A stretch of DNA of 64,000 nt from Nannochloris sp. 'desiccata' (GCA_019044685.2 JAGTXX020000003.1:372001-436000), one strand, 5' to 3'; counted from the stretch's first letter, positions 8,499 to 18,883 are shown. Notes: generated from the sequence alone by a model not told the origin. A program made the numbers and translations.

Positions 8499-10835
8499 CT
8501 ACCAATCATCTTCATTCACTTCATCCATCAAACTAGGATTCCCATGAATCGCAGCCAGGGTCTCTGCGAGCGCTTGTTGAGCAGATTGGGATAATTCACG
8601 GCCAGCACCACCTGGTGACGTAGGAAGTGATCCTGGGTGCGCAGGTGGAGGCCTTGGTGGGGAAGCTCCTTGAGGTCTAGTTGAATTATGCGGTACAGGT
8701 TGAGGAGGAGCTGCGTGGGGAAAATGGGGCCCACGACCACCACCACCAGCAGCAGCACCTGAGCTTGGGATGCATAAAACTGGGGCATTCGATTGGGTTC
8801 GCATTAAAGCAGGGTGCTGACCGGGAACCGTTCCCTGCATATGATATGGTGGATATCTTGTTTGGGGGGCATATCCTTGAAAATGTTGACCTCCATTTAA
8901 AGGAGCATTTAGATTTCTACCAGCCCCACCTCGACCAATACCTCCGACACTGGCAGTAGCGTTATGAGAATTATTATTTAAATGAACAGGTATATAATTT
9001 CTTCTAGGTAGTGGATTTGTAGTGCTTCTATTAGTAATACCACCTCCATTAGGCGCCCCAGCACCATTATCATCATCGCTGTCTGATAGTAAACAAATAA
9101 CTTCAGGCTCAAGCTCAGATTCTGCCTTTCTTTTTTTTCCCGCTAATGCAGCTTGCAGCGCAGAGTTCTGTACAGCAGAAGCAGCTTCACGTAATTCCTC
9201 TTCTTCATCACTTTCTGTATCGCTGAGAAATACACCTTCGGAATCACCGCCTTTAGCAGGAGGAGGAGTATGAGCAGAAGATTTCCCACCGCCAATTTCA
9301 TTTGCTGCTTGCTTCTTGCCACCGACGTTAAAAACCTCTTTAAGATCTTTCTTTACTACTTCTTCATCTTCTTCAATACTAAACCACCGTAATGCCGCTT
9401 CATCACTCCCTTCAGGCCTCCATTTCCCTTCATCACTAATAACAATCTCTCTTACCTCCAAGCATGCACCTCCAGCAGCACTCAAACAAGCTAAAACTTT
9501 CTTAATATATGAATCCACCTGTAGCCGCCGAACAGTCGAGTTTTTTAGCGTCATAGGATCTTGCCATTTTCTATTCCGTTGGGCTAGTGATAAGAATGAA
9601 TCTAGATCGAACGCTTGCAGCCCAGAAGCGTCCGTAAACCGAGCGGGTGTTGTCATTCTTTGGCCGCTCCAAGGATCAATTAAAGAAACTACCTGGAAAG
9701 CTATCGAAAACTCGTCATCATGCATTAGTTTCTTCACTCTAGCAACTGCTTCTTCCACACTTTCCACTGGCAGCATCATTTCTTTCACTTGATTCATGGT
9801 CCTTCCTTCTACTCTGTGTAATAAAATTAACCAGGTGCCGTTTTCTACGGCTTGGATATCTAGGGTATTCCTCCCTGCTAAACACAGAGACGCTATATTT
9901 GCAGCTTCATCACGTTGATTAATCCCCATTTTGGACGTTGTACTTCTCCCGTACACTCTGTACGGATATCTATTCACCCTCATAGTCACATTACGAGGCC
10001 AATGTACTCGACATGGGACAGGATCGTCTAATAATAAACAAGAGGCTGTAACTCGCTCACTATTCGGTAGATTTTTACCCTTAGAGAGTTGTTGTTCGCT
10101 TAGGTACACAGTGAGTTCTGCTGCTTGTTGAGGGTGAAGTTCACTGTACGAATCTCGAATGGGTGGAACGCCAATTGTCGGTTTTAATTTCGCAACGGGC
10201 AGAAGTTGCTCTAGTGGCTTCCAAAACGGATCAGCCAAGTGTGCTCGACACTGTTCACAGTAGAACAAAGTGTTTCTAGTATCATTAGCAGCCTCTCCGA
10301 CACAATCAGCGTGTTGCCAGACACCACAGGATGGCTCAGAGCATTGAACCATGTTGGAGCGGGCAATAGAATTTTTGCAGAGACACCTTACTATTCCACT
10401 TGTAATTTTAGTGTTGAGCTTAATTTTCGTACTTGACGGATGATTAGAACCAGTACCATTCGAAGCAACATTAACTGCTGCACTGGTAGTAGCGATACCA
10501 ACTCCATTCATTGCTATTCCACCACCACTAGGGGTACAAGAGGGTCCCCCAAGACCGGGTGAGCTCGAAGGGTTTCTCGTAAAACCTTTTGAATGGCAAT
10601 AACCGTCTTTAATTACGCGTGCAGATGATTCTAATTTACCCTGTGCCGCTGCGCTAATATCTCCTGGACCTGTGACTGGATTGAGACCGAAGTAACATAG
10701 GAGTCTGTTTTGGACCTCAGCTTTTTTGCCAGACTTGCTAATGCCGAGACGACCGGCACAGTTTTGCAGTTGTGCCACTTTAAAGGAGAGTATCTGGCTG
10801 CGCAAGTCAGGCAACGCGTAGCCATAGTCTGCCAT
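8499..10835 (-). CDS. SIZ1-like: SIZ/PIAS-family SUMO ligase homologue with degenerate SP-RING
   Basis: Single-exon frame of 778 residues. Order: SAP motif (about 13-47, DNA/chromatin binding); PHD finger (about 150-196) with an intact C4HC3 ligand set; PINIT-like region (about 225-370); SP-RING region (about 380-445); then a low-complexity tail with a SUMO-interacting motif VICLLSDSDDD (about 579-589). This is the architecture of plant-type SIZ1, a nuclear SUMO E3. The SP-RING flanks are well kept (FDLDSFLSLAQRNRKWQ), but the residues that should bind zinc are replaced: A403, G405 and A408 for Cys-His-Cys, and D426 and T429 for the WQCPIC cysteines. The LICP cysteine is also Asp (D387). It may have lost zinc-dependent E2 activation while keeping substrate and SUMO binding. 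It shares a 364-bp divergent promoter with DPM3. Confidence 0.9.
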   Translation of the reverse strand: MADYGYALPDLRSQILSFKVAQLQNCAGRLGISKSGKKAEVQNRLLCYFGLNPVTGPGDISAAAQGKLESSARVIKDGYCHSKGFTRNPSSSPGLGGPSCTPSGGGIAMNGVGIATTSAAVNVASNGTGSNHPSSTKIKLNTKITSGIVRCLCKNSIARSNMVQCSEPSCGVWQHADCVGEAANDTRNTLFYCEQCRAHLADPFWKPLEQLLPVAKLKPTIGVPPIRDSYSELHPQQAAELTVYLSEQQLSKGKNLPNSERVTASCLLLDDPVPCRVHWPRNVTMRVNRYPYRVYGRSTTSKMGINQRDEAANIASLCLAGRNTLDIQAVENGTWLILLHRVEGRTMNQVKEMMLPVESVEEAVARVKKLMHDDEFSIAFQVVSLIDPWSGQRMTTPARFTDASGLQAFDLDSFLSLAQRNRKWQDPMTLKNSTVRRLQVDSYIKKVLACLSAAGGACLEVREIVISDEGKWRPEGSDEAALRWFSIEEDEEVVKKDLKEVFNVGGKKQAANEIGGGKSSAHTPPPAKGGDSEGVFLSDTESDEEEELREAASAVQNSALQAALAGKKRKAESELEPEVICLLSDSDDDNGAGAPNGGGITNRSTTNPLPRRNYIPVHLNNNSHNATASVGGIGRGGAGRNLNAPLNGGQHFQGYAPQTRYPPYHMQGTVPGQHPALMRTQSNAPVLCIPSSGAAAGGGGRGPHFPHAAPPQPVPHNSTRPQGASPPRPPPAHPGSLPTSPGGAGRELSQSAQQALAETLAAIHGNPSLMDEVNEDDW

Positions 10836-11199
10836 GGTGATAATTTCTATTGCCTAAATGCGCCTGCTAGCGTGCACTTTGTGGGCTGTGTTTTTTTACT
10901 CAAATTGCGAAATCCAACAGCCGATGCAGGAAATGTTTAGACCAGAGCAAAGCTGCCCTGCTTTGGCGTCCAACATGGGGTTGTTAATAATATATCTGTT
11001 CAATGAAAAATGTAATATGCATGCAAGAGGGGGACGTAGCCTGTAAAAATACAGTTTTGATCGCCCAGAAGTTTTTTCGCCAAATAAAAAAACGGCTCAC
11101 AATATATTAGATATTTCAGCATATCAACGACTATTCAGTAAATTATTCTTGCCAGGAGTTCACCAAAGCCAGTTCGCACATTAGGGCGCTGAGGGTGGC
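10836..11199. promoter_or_regulatory. Divergent promoter region (SIZ-like / DPM3)
   Basis: 364 bp between two divergently transcribed start codons. It must contain the promoters and 5' UTRs of both genes. No specific element could be assigned. Confidence 0.5.
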
Positions 11200-11659
11200 A
11201 TGCTGCGCATACAAAAAATTTCTGTGATCGCCGCATTTTTGCTGCTCATTTGGTCCTTTGCCCTTACTCTTCCTGGTTCTCCTGCGATTCATCTCATCAT
11301 AACTTTGGTAAGTATCGGTCAAAGCAGTAGCAGGAAGGAGGAACGGGTCTTTCCTTTTCTGATCAACCAATTATCACATTTTTTTAAAATATGTTCCCCG
11401 TCATTCTGCTTTTCTCTCAACCCCTCAAATTAACCTTCATAACCTCTTCATTCACCACCAAATTTCTCACACACGTCTTCTCTCCCTTTTTCCACAGGCA
11501 CCTCTTATTGCCCTTGTTTTATTTGGAATCAAGCTTCTTCTCACATTGATTATTGGCGTCGCCAATTTCAGAACAGTACCTGTCGAAGCTGAATTACTCC
11601 AAGAGGATATCATTCGTGCTAGGAAAGAGCTCAAAAAACGCGGTGTCGCTCTAGAGTAA
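11200..11659 (+). CDS. DPM3: Dolichol-phosphate mannosyltransferase subunit 3
   Basis: Exon 1 (11200-11307) and exon 2 (11498-11659) join in phase 0 across a 190-bp intron, giving 89 residues, close to the 92 of human DPM3. Two hydrophobic N-terminal segments (about 7-25 and 31-55) are followed by a hydrophilic helix: VANFRTVPVEAELLQEDI, then RARKELKKRGV. This matches the DPM3 signature of a VATF-type turn, then a charged coiled-coil tail ending in A(R/D)xxLxxRG. DPM3 anchors the catalytic DPM1 in the ER membrane for synthesis of dolichyl-phosphate mannose, used in N-glycosylation and GPI anchors. The gene is too short and split to stand out as an ORF. It ends only 80 bp before the thioredoxin-PUB gene on the same strand. 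Confidence 0.85.
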
Positions 11660-11739
11660 AGTAAAATACGTACTGTAGTGATCTCTAGTACATAGCATCT
11701 ATATAATAACGAAGATTTTTTGTTTTTAAAGAATAAAGA

Positions 11740-12783
11740 ATGGCGTCTTCTTCCCAAAATTATGCCGAAGGCAGTGTTTTAGAGCTCACCATGGGCTCAG
11801 CGGAGCTGGACTCCATCTTAGCCTCTGCTTCTTCCCGCCAACAACTCGTTCTATTAGATTTCTCCGTCTCCTGGTGCGGCCCTTGCCGGATGCTTGCTCC
11901 AATATTAGTTCAATTAGCATCGGAAAATCAAGGTCGAGTGGTGGTCATAAAAATGGACTGTGAGAAGACAGCAGCCAATCAAGCCTTGGCTGCATCCGCT
12001 TCAATTTCAGCCTACCCTACGTTGAAGATCTATAGTAGAGGGCAGGTAGTAGAAACTCTGCGAGGAGCAAACCCTGCTGCTCTTCGTCAATCTATTACCA
12101 ACCACTTGGCGCAATTAGGACCAGCTGTGAATCACAACCTTGCTCTCTCTTTAGCTCAAGCGCTGAGTAAAGTCAAGGCTGGTTGTTCGTTTGATCAATT
12201 CCTCGTAGCATCAAAGACACTTGCAGCATATGTTGGCAATATCGTGAACAACCCAACTGAGCCAAAGTATAGAAAAATTAAATTAAGTAACCAAAGTTTT
12301 CAAAGTAGGCTTGGGCGTTTACCTGGCGGGAGAGAATGTTTACTTCAAATAGGATTTCAGGAGAGGACAGAAGCTATGGAGCCAGTGTTGGTACTTGATC
12401 ACGTTCCGGAACAGTTGAAATCTGTGCTTCATTTGTTGCAACAAGCAATTAGCGATGCAGAACGAACTAGGATGGGAGGTGGAGGTGGTGGAGAGGTAAC
12501 AGTAGCGCCAAATAACCCCCCTGCCTCTTCTCCTGCGCCTGCTGCTCCACCTGTTGCACCTGGTCCTTCGAATGTACATGCATCGCAGTTGGCTCGAGTG
12601 CTTGCAGAGTCAATGAATGTTGCTGCTGGCGCAGATGGCAGTCAAGCTGCAGCACCCTCATCGACACCTCAACGACAACAACAACAACAACAGCCACGGA
12701 AAGTTTTGATCACTCCTGGGAAGCTTGCCCGAGCTCTTGCGAAGATTATGCACGAGGCTGGGTTTGGCTCTACATCAGGGTGA
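11740..12783 (+). CDS. Thioredoxin-PUB domain fusion protein
   Basis: 347 residues in one exon. Residues about 15-125 form a thioredoxin fold with the redox motif WCGPC (Cys46, Cys49) and the cis-proline in AYPTLKIY. Residues about 145-225 look like a PUB domain (FDQFLVASKTLAAYVGNIV, then YRKIKLSN, then a conserved GRECLLQIGF stretch), the module that binds the tail of the p97/VCP ATPase in PNGase and UBXD proteins. A Pro/Ala/Gly/Gln-rich linker includes a polyQ tract from a caa repeat. It separates two similar short helices, SQLARVLAESMN (about 283) and GKLARALAKIMH (about 328). No signal peptide, so it is likely cytosolic. It may link disulfide chemistry to p97-dependent quality control; that role is inference. 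Confidence 0.8.
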   Translation: MASSSQNYAEGSVLELTMGSAELDSILASASSRQQLVLLDFSVSWCGPCRMLAPILVQLASENQGRVVVIKMDCEKTAANQALAASASISAYPTLKIYSRGQVVETLRGANPAALRQSITNHLAQLGPAVNHNLALSLAQALSKVKAGCSFDQFLVASKTLAAYVGNIVNNPTEPKYRKIKLSNQSFQSRLGRLPGGRECLLQIGFQERTEAMEPVLVLDHVPEQLKSVLHLLQQAISDAERTRMGGGGGGEVTVAPNNPPASSPAPAAPPVAPGPSNVHASQLARVLAESMNVAAGADGSQAAAPSSTPQRQQQQQQPRKVLITPGKLARALAKIMHEAGFGSTSG

Positions 12784-13064
12784 TGCAATTTTTATTGAAT
12801 GATTGATTGATTAGTCCGTAGGTATTAGGTTTTGATTAGGATTTTTCAAAGCCTGCTTGACGGGAAATTTTTATCTTTTCATTTGAAGAATTATTTTGTA
12901 TGAAGAATTATTTTGTAAGCTTTACAAAAGTAAGCAGCAATAAAGTAAAACAGATAGGTAGACGAGTAATTAAATACAGGGTAGGAAAGAATATTCTACT
13001 GTAAAGCTGGATAGCACAACACTTTGGATCGAAAGAAAAACAGTAAGATAGGAGATGGTTTCAA

Positions 13065-13399
13065 TCAATGAAGAGAAGCTCTCCACATTTGAGCTCCAAT
13101 GGATGCCCCTGGATCGATCCAGCTGCTGCTTAAAGGTGTAGCTAGTGAGTTCTCTGCTGGAGCTGCTTCTGTGTGATAGCCTTGCCTCTGTTTATGCTGC
13201 AAGAGACGGGAAGGTGGGGTGAGAAGATATTTAAAATTGACCAGTATTCAGGATATTGGTTTGCAATAAAATGGCAAATTATAGCTGCCAGGTATGTTCT
13301 TACTTTAGGATTCTCTTTGCATACTACATAAAGCCTTCCTCTCCGGCGAACAATTTTACATGCATCACAAAGCTTTTTAATTGACGCTTTTACTTTCAT
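13065..13399 (-). CDS. rpl36: Ribosomal protein bL36 (organellar type)
   Basis: Exon 1 (13304-13399) and exon 2 (13065-13196) join across a 107-bp intron in phase 0, giving 75 residues. The first 38 residues, [20 protein letters not shown]... then KENPK/HKQRQG, are a full bacterial-type L36 with its zinc ligands (two Cys in CDAC, one Cys in VVCKE, and His at the exon junction). The protein then has about 37 extra C-terminal residues. A stop codon lies immediately upstream of the ATG in frame, so there is no N-terminal presequence unless an unseen upstream exon exists. The product should be a mitochondrial or plastid large-subunit protein. It is divergent from PYROXD1 across 310 bp. Confidence 0.9.
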
Positions 13400-13709
13400 T
13401 GCAGCTTACTTTGATGATTTCAGAATCTATTCAAGTATCTAGATATTATTAATTGCAGCCGATGGAAGCTTGATCTAGCTTTAAACTCCTTGCAAACAGC
13501 TCGAGTAATTTCTTTATGCATCTCGTCCAAGGGGCCGTGCTCGTCTATATTACGCTAAATTTGATATTGGACCTCTTTATAAAAATATGATGAACCTCTA
13601 GTTGACGCGATACAGTCCCAATTATGCACTAAACCAACTTCTTACAAAGTGATCAAAAAATGTCTGCATCTGTTTTAAATAAAACCTACAATTAAACTCA
13701 TTGATTGCC
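13400..13709. promoter_or_regulatory. Divergent promoter region (bL36 / PYROXD1)
   Basis: 310-bp AT-rich gap between two divergent start codons. No specific motif assigned. Confidence 0.5.
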
Positions 13710-15780
13710 ATGGTAAACTATGTAATTATTGGAGGCGGTATTGCTGGAGTATGTTGCGCTGAGGAACTATGCAGAACCTGCCCAAACGATTCAGTGACAT
13801 TGGTCGCCGCCACTCGCATCCTCAAGGTAAGAACGCCACTTGGTTATCAGTTTCTTCAATATTTAAACTGGATTCGCCTTCCTTTCCTTCGATCGTACAA
13901 CTAACCTTATTGTGTTCTTCAACAAAACAACAGGGTGTAAGCACTGTAGCTCAAATTACGAAGACAATAGAAGAGCTCCAAGGTGTGTGGAAAATCCGGC
14001 ATTCGGTCATCAATATATTAATATAAATACCAACACGAAAATAAAGAGGTGGATCCATTCATGAAATAATCAAACGTAATCTACAATAAGCACACCACAA
14101 TTCCATCTCTGCAGTCGTTGAAAAAGATTTAGATTCTCTTCCTTACCCGAATCTCAACTGGGTTCAGGGCATTGCAACCGACATCGACACCGAAAAACAA
14201 CTCATAACCATTCTATCAACTGATGATGATAACGAGAAGATTGATGAGATAGCCTCTGATCTACAGATATCATCTCTTCCATATGATAAAGTGTGTATAT
14301 GCACTGGTGCCAAGCCACGTAGATTATTGAATAGCCCACATGTGGTAGTGCTTCGGGATACTGATAGTGTGCAGGAGTTGTCGGACAAGTTGAAGAGTGC
14401 AAAGAAAGTTATGGTGGTGGGCAATGGAGGAATCGCATTAGAATTAGCGTAAGTTTAGAATGCTGTTTACATTTTCTGAGAATTTTTTCGTAACGCAGTT
14501 TTAATAGTGAGTGGATTATCTTCTACATTTAGACTTTCTTAAAAGGTGGAAAGAAAGAAAAAAATCCAACCAAGCTAGCTTTTTTTTCCGCATCAGAATT
14601 TTCATTATCATTCTTTCTTTTCTTTTTCTGTAGGCATGCTTTACATGGCGTGGATGTCACGTGGGTCATCCGACACGGTCACATTGGCGATGCTTTCTTT
14701 GACTTGGATGCAGCACAGTTTTTATTAGAAGAACTACAGCACGCTCGAAAGGGAACTTCAGTTCAAAAATCAAAAACCACTACTACTACTACTATTGATG
14801 ATGAAGAAGATGATGATTTTCAAGCACAGATACCACCAACACAGATTGTAAAAATGGAAGGGCGGAGGAATAGAGCGTTAGGCCATGCTGTAGGCCCTGC
14901 ATGGACACGCGCCTTATCTACAAATAGCAATCAAAAAGAAGGCGGTGGTAATGGTGGTGCATTTTCAGTTGAAATGGGCTGTGAGGTTATAAAAATCGCA
15001 GCTACTTTCTCTCCCTCTTCTTCTTCTCCTTCGAATACAACAAATACAGCTGCTCTAGAGGTATCTCTTTCGGATGGCAGAACTCTTGGCACTGATGTCA
15101 TCGTTTCAGTGATCGGAGTTGACCCTGCTGTGGATTGGGTCCCAGCATGCGTTTCACGCTCTGTTTCAGATCATGGACTCGTCGTTGATAGTACTATGAA
15201 AACATCTGTGGAGAATGTGTATGCAGCAGGGGATGCCTGCTCAATGATAGACCACAGCAGCGTCGATGGTGGTGGTAACGAGGAATCGTCTTGTCTTTCT
15301 CGAAGGCATTGGTTTCAAATGCGGCTTTGGTCCCAAGCCCGTGCTCAAGCCATCTATGCCGCCCACTGTATGTCTGGTATCTCTGATCAGACGGGGTCGG
15401 ATATGTCCTTTGAGGTCTTCACCCATGTGACGAGGTTTTTAGGGAAGAAAGTTGTATTGCTGGGTCTTTACAATGGGCAGAAATTGGAAGATGAACCTGA
15501 AAGTGATTTAGTGAGTTATAGTAGGGTTACTGAAGAAGGGGACGCGGGCCATCATCGTGGGCATTGTTGTCGTCCAGGATATAAAAGTGATGATCATGAT
15601 AAGGGAAGGACGTTTGTGAGAATTTTATTATTAAGAGGAAAGGTGCAAGGTGCTGTTTTGATTGGCGAGACTGATCTAGAGGAGGCAATGGAGAATTTGA
15701 TATTAGATGGTCTAGATGTTGATGGATATGGACCGGATTTGTTAGACCCTGAGATAGATCTCGAGGCTATATTTGATTAG
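13710..15780 (+). CDS. PYROXD1: PYROXD1-like pyridine nucleotide-disulphide oxidoreductase
   Basis: Four exons (13710-13826, 13934-13982, 14115-14448, 14634-15780) with consistent phases encode 548 residues. The N-terminus has the FAD-binding VIIGGGIAGVCCAEEL. The second nucleotide-binding motif is VMVVGNGGIALELA, which spans the third intron, and is followed by HALHGVDVTWVIRHGHIGD. Near the end come the FAD-contact block VYAAGDACS, MRLWSQARAQA and IGETDLEEAMENLIL, then a C-terminus LLDPEIDLE..FD. This series is diagnostic of PYROXD1, which in animals is a nuclear-cytoplasmic NAD(P)H-dependent flavoprotein that protects the tRNA ligase complex. The protein is longer than human PYROXD1 (500 aa) because of low-complexity insertions (poly-Thr/Asp, Ser-rich). 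As in PYROXD1, the redox CxxC of typical class I enzymes is absent. Confidence 0.9.
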
Positions 15781-16063
15781 TTATAAATAATCAGTGGGAC
15801 GCTCAATTGATCGATCCACCAGATATTTTATTTTTATTTTTGATGTTGAGTTGAGTTTACTTTTAATAGATAGTTGAGAGAAAGATAACGCCATGTAGGC
15901 ATTGATTCTTCTGTTATAACATAAAATGTGTAATATTTGTCTATCATGGGTATCAAATATCATAGCAAGTAAATAAATAAATGGCAAAAATGTGTGGATT
16001 ATTATTTAAAAAATCAAACTTGGTTGGCAACAATATATATAACTTTTGTTTTAGTCATCGCTA

Positions 16064-18883
16064 TTACGGTCCAGTAGGGGATGCAAAGCTACTATAACTC
16101 GTATGTGCCGTGCTCACAGTGCCCTGTGTGGTACTTCCACCACCGCCAAGAGTTCCAAGACTCTTATCAGCAGCAGTTGGATAGTACGCATGCGCTTTAC
16201 TCGGATGTTTCAATCTCAGATGCACCCGTACAGATTCCGCAGACAGCCCAATTGTATCACCGCATTCAGGACACTTTCTGGGAGCAGGTTTTGTTTTCTT
16301 CACCTTGACAGTCTGTGTGCCAAACAACTCAGCTTCCAGTGCGGATAACTGCTGCAGGTAGCCTGCGTTTGGAGCAGCTTGCGGACGCCGATCATGTAGA
16401 AACTCAAGTGCTTGTTTTAGAGTCCATTTTCTACGTGTCATAAGCCAGGCTAAGACCAAACTGCAGCTACGAGATCGACCTGCATGGCAATGTACAAGAA
16501 CACCGCCACCACTTTCCAAGGCAGAATCGACAAAAGTAGCAGCAGGGGAAAAGTAAGGACTGATGTCTTCTTCCTCGACATCTCTCAATGGGATCCTCAT
16601 CCCTACAAAAGACTGTGTTTCTTCTGGCAAGAGCAAATCTTCTGTAGCATTCAGCACGTGAGTAATCCCATAGTATCGTAATAAATGTAAAGAAGAAGCT
16701 TCTACAGCGCCAGAAAGGTAGAGGCCTGGTAAGAGGCAGGTAGGACGAGCAGTGGCGGTGGCTTGTTGTAAAACGCGGAGCCGTTGCAACATGTGTTCTA
16801 ATCGTACTTTTAATTCGTAGATATCGACTATGGGAGCAGTACCATCTAAGAAACCGGTGGTTAGCTTTGCACCAGAGGAGGCTGCCCCACTACGAGGAGA
16901 CGTGACTTGAGCAGCCAATGCTTCTAGTTGGTCGACATCAACGTTGACCTTTTCCTTCTTTGCGGCATTTTTTTCAATCGTCTTCTCTTTGCCGCTTGAG
17001 TTTCTTGACACCCTCCCATGTCCTTCATTTTCTGCAAAATCACCGTCGGAGCCAATATCACTACTAGCTTTCGAGGGGAATTTCTCTCTTTGATAATTAT
17101 AAGTACCACTCTCATTAGTTTGATTATAAATCTGATTCCCCCGTTTTGCTTGCCATTCTAAAACAGATGCTCTTAAATCTTCTGCTTTGGTTCTAAAAAT
17201 CGACTTCCATTCACTTACTTTATCACCAACGCTGCGATTGTGCGTCGCCTCCAGATTTATTCTTCGTATTTTGGAGGTAGTCACAGCAGGCGATTGTAGA
17301 GCTTGTGTAGGAATGGAAGCAGCTAAAGTACCAGCGATACCTCCGGTAGCTCCAACCATACTCCCATTGCCTGCTGAAGTCATCAACCCACCAACACCAT
17401 TACCGCCAGTATTGCCACCGCTGTTCTGAGTATGTAATGATGAAGGGGTATTAGCTCCAGCAGATCCAATTCTTCTTGCTGTGTTTGGTGGCACCGGTGG
17501 TGTACTTGCTATGCCTTCAATATCGTCTATAAACTCATCTATCCACTCTGTAACTACTTCAAACATCATCTCTAAGAGCCCTTTCAATCCTCCGGTCGCT
17601 TGAAGTCCTCGCCGTAATCCATTTTGAAACGCTTCTACAGCTGCAGATGCAGTGTTGGGGTCTTTTAGTAAACTTGTAGCAGCAGGAGAGCTTCCAATAG
17701 CTTCAAGGAGCACCTTTTCAGCTATTTCTTGATCATTCAACATTAATTCAACTAGACGCTCGCAGGCGGCATCTTCAGCACAGAGCAAGCCACCTGGAGG
17801 TCTCCTTTGCACTACAGCGTCGATAGCAACTAATCTCCCTTCCCACCTGCCAGAAGTCGCACATAAAATATTTTCCGGATTTCCACGCCATCCTAACGCT
17901 TGACAAGAGAGTCTATCTGCATTTCCTAACAATGTGTCAAGAGCAAAAAGCCGTCCAATATCTGAAAAAGTGTTTTGAGCCGCTGAAAGAGGTTGAAAGG
18001 GCATAGGCGTTCGAAACAAGCATTTTCCAGGGATGTATTCCATAACTAAAAATGATGTGCACTCATTTATTTCTTCCAATAGCTCTGGATGAGTTGGTTG
18101 AATTCGTTCAGCTGCGGCGACAGCTTCCGACCATTCAGGATCGGATGAAGAAGCTGCCGCTCGGACTATCCGAGTTTCCGGGGAACAGATACCGACGTGG
18201 CGGGCTAATTCATTGGCGAATTGTTCGCTTTGGCATAAAAGACGGGAAGAAACAAATTTGAGAACCACGCAGCCTTCTCGAAGTAAACGTGGAGAAGAAG
18301 AAGAAGAATAAGCAGCGGGAGTGGTTGGCACTTGGTCAAGGGTAAATAAACAGAATAAGACTCTACCACCAGAATTGACTTCTACTAAACTCCCTCCAGG
18401 GGTCGTTGGTAATTGAAAAGGTTGCGCTTTGGTGCTTGTACTACTGGCATCAGGAGTAGTTGCAACAGCACCTGGAGCACCGCCGCCGCCATTTGGACCT
18501 CCAACTAGTTCTTCAAAGGCGATCATTTCTGAAGTAATAATTGCGGTAAGTTTAGACCAATCTATTTGGCTTGAAGGTATAGGAACTGCAGCTTGGAGAC
18601 GTTCTTTGAGGAGAGTACTGGCGTAAGCAGCATGCCAGCGGGGCAGATCAAGAGGCATCCTCGGTGGGGTAAGTTTTGGGTAGTTTTGCAGTCCAAGGGT
18701 GGGAGCTGCTTCATTGAGAAGTTCTGCAAGTTCTGCTGCATCTTCAGGGTGTTCCGATAGCCATCGCCAAGTTCCTGGGGGAGACTTTGTTGTGTTGTCT
18801 TGATTCAATGCTAAATTGCCTTCATCAAACTCTTTGAGTTGCTCCAGCTTCAGTCCGATAGCCTCGGTTTCAGCCACACCCAT
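16064..18883 (-). CDS. PHS1-like: PHS1-like atypical kinase / dual-specificity phosphatase
   Basis: 939 residues without introns. The N-terminal half (about 100-460) resembles the actin-fragmin-kinase-type fold: a FVSSRLLCQSEQFANEL segment, LVMEYIPG hinge, LLGNADRL catalytic-loop-like and LVAIDAV metal-binding-like motifs. After a Ser/Gly-rich linker comes a dual-specificity phosphatase domain (about 690-855) with the intact CX5R loop HCHAGRSRS (Cys799, Arg805). A C2H2-type element follows (C871, C874, H888, H893). This kinase-phosphatase-zinc element order is that of plant PHS1, where the kinase part phosphorylates alpha-tubulin under osmotic stress and the phosphatase domain restrains it. 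A microtubule-regulating role is inferred from that family. The 3' end faces PYROXD1 across 283 bp. Confidence 0.85.
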   Translation of the reverse strand: MGVAETEAIGLKLEQLKEFDEGNLALNQDNTTKSPPGTWRWLSEHPEDAAELAELLNEAAPTLGLQNYPKLTPPRMPLDLPRWHAAYASTLLKERLQAAVPIPSSQIDWSKLTAIITSEMIAFEELVGGPNGGGGAPGAVATTPDASSTSTKAQPFQLPTTPGGSLVEVNSGGRVLFCLFTLDQVPTTPAAYSSSSSPRLLREGCVVLKFVSSRLLCQSEQFANELARHVGICSPETRIVRAAASSSDPEWSEAVAAAERIQPTHPELLEEINECTSFLVMEYIPGKCLFRTPMPFQPLSAAQNTFSDIGRLFALDTLLGNADRLSCQALGWRGNPENILCATSGRWEGRLVAIDAVVQRRPPGGLLCAEDAACERLVELMLNDQEIAEKVLLEAIGSSPAATSLLKDPNTASAAVEAFQNGLRRGLQATGGLKGLLEMMFEVVTEWIDEFIDDIEGIASTPPVPPNTARRIGSAGANTPSSLHTQNSGGNTGGNGVGGLMTSAGNGSMVGATGGIAGTLAASIPTQALQSPAVTTSKIRRINLEATHNRSVGDKVSEWKSIFRTKAEDLRASVLEWQAKRGNQIYNQTNESGTYNYQREKFPSKASSDIGSDGDFAENEGHGRVSRNSSGKEKTIEKNAAKKEKVNVDVDQLEALAAQVTSPRSGAASSGAKLTTGFLDGTAPIVDIYELKVRLEHMLQRLRVLQQATATARPTCLLPGLYLSGAVEASSLHLLRYYGITHVLNATEDLLLPEETQSFVGMRIPLRDVEEEDISPYFSPAATFVDSALESGGGVLVHCHAGRSRSCSLVLAWLMTRRKWTLKQALEFLHDRRPQAAPNAGYLQQLSALEAELFGTQTVKVKKTKPAPRKCPECGDTIGLSAESVRVHLRLKHPSKAHAYYPTAADKSLGTLGGGGSTTQGTVSTAHTSYSSFASPTGP

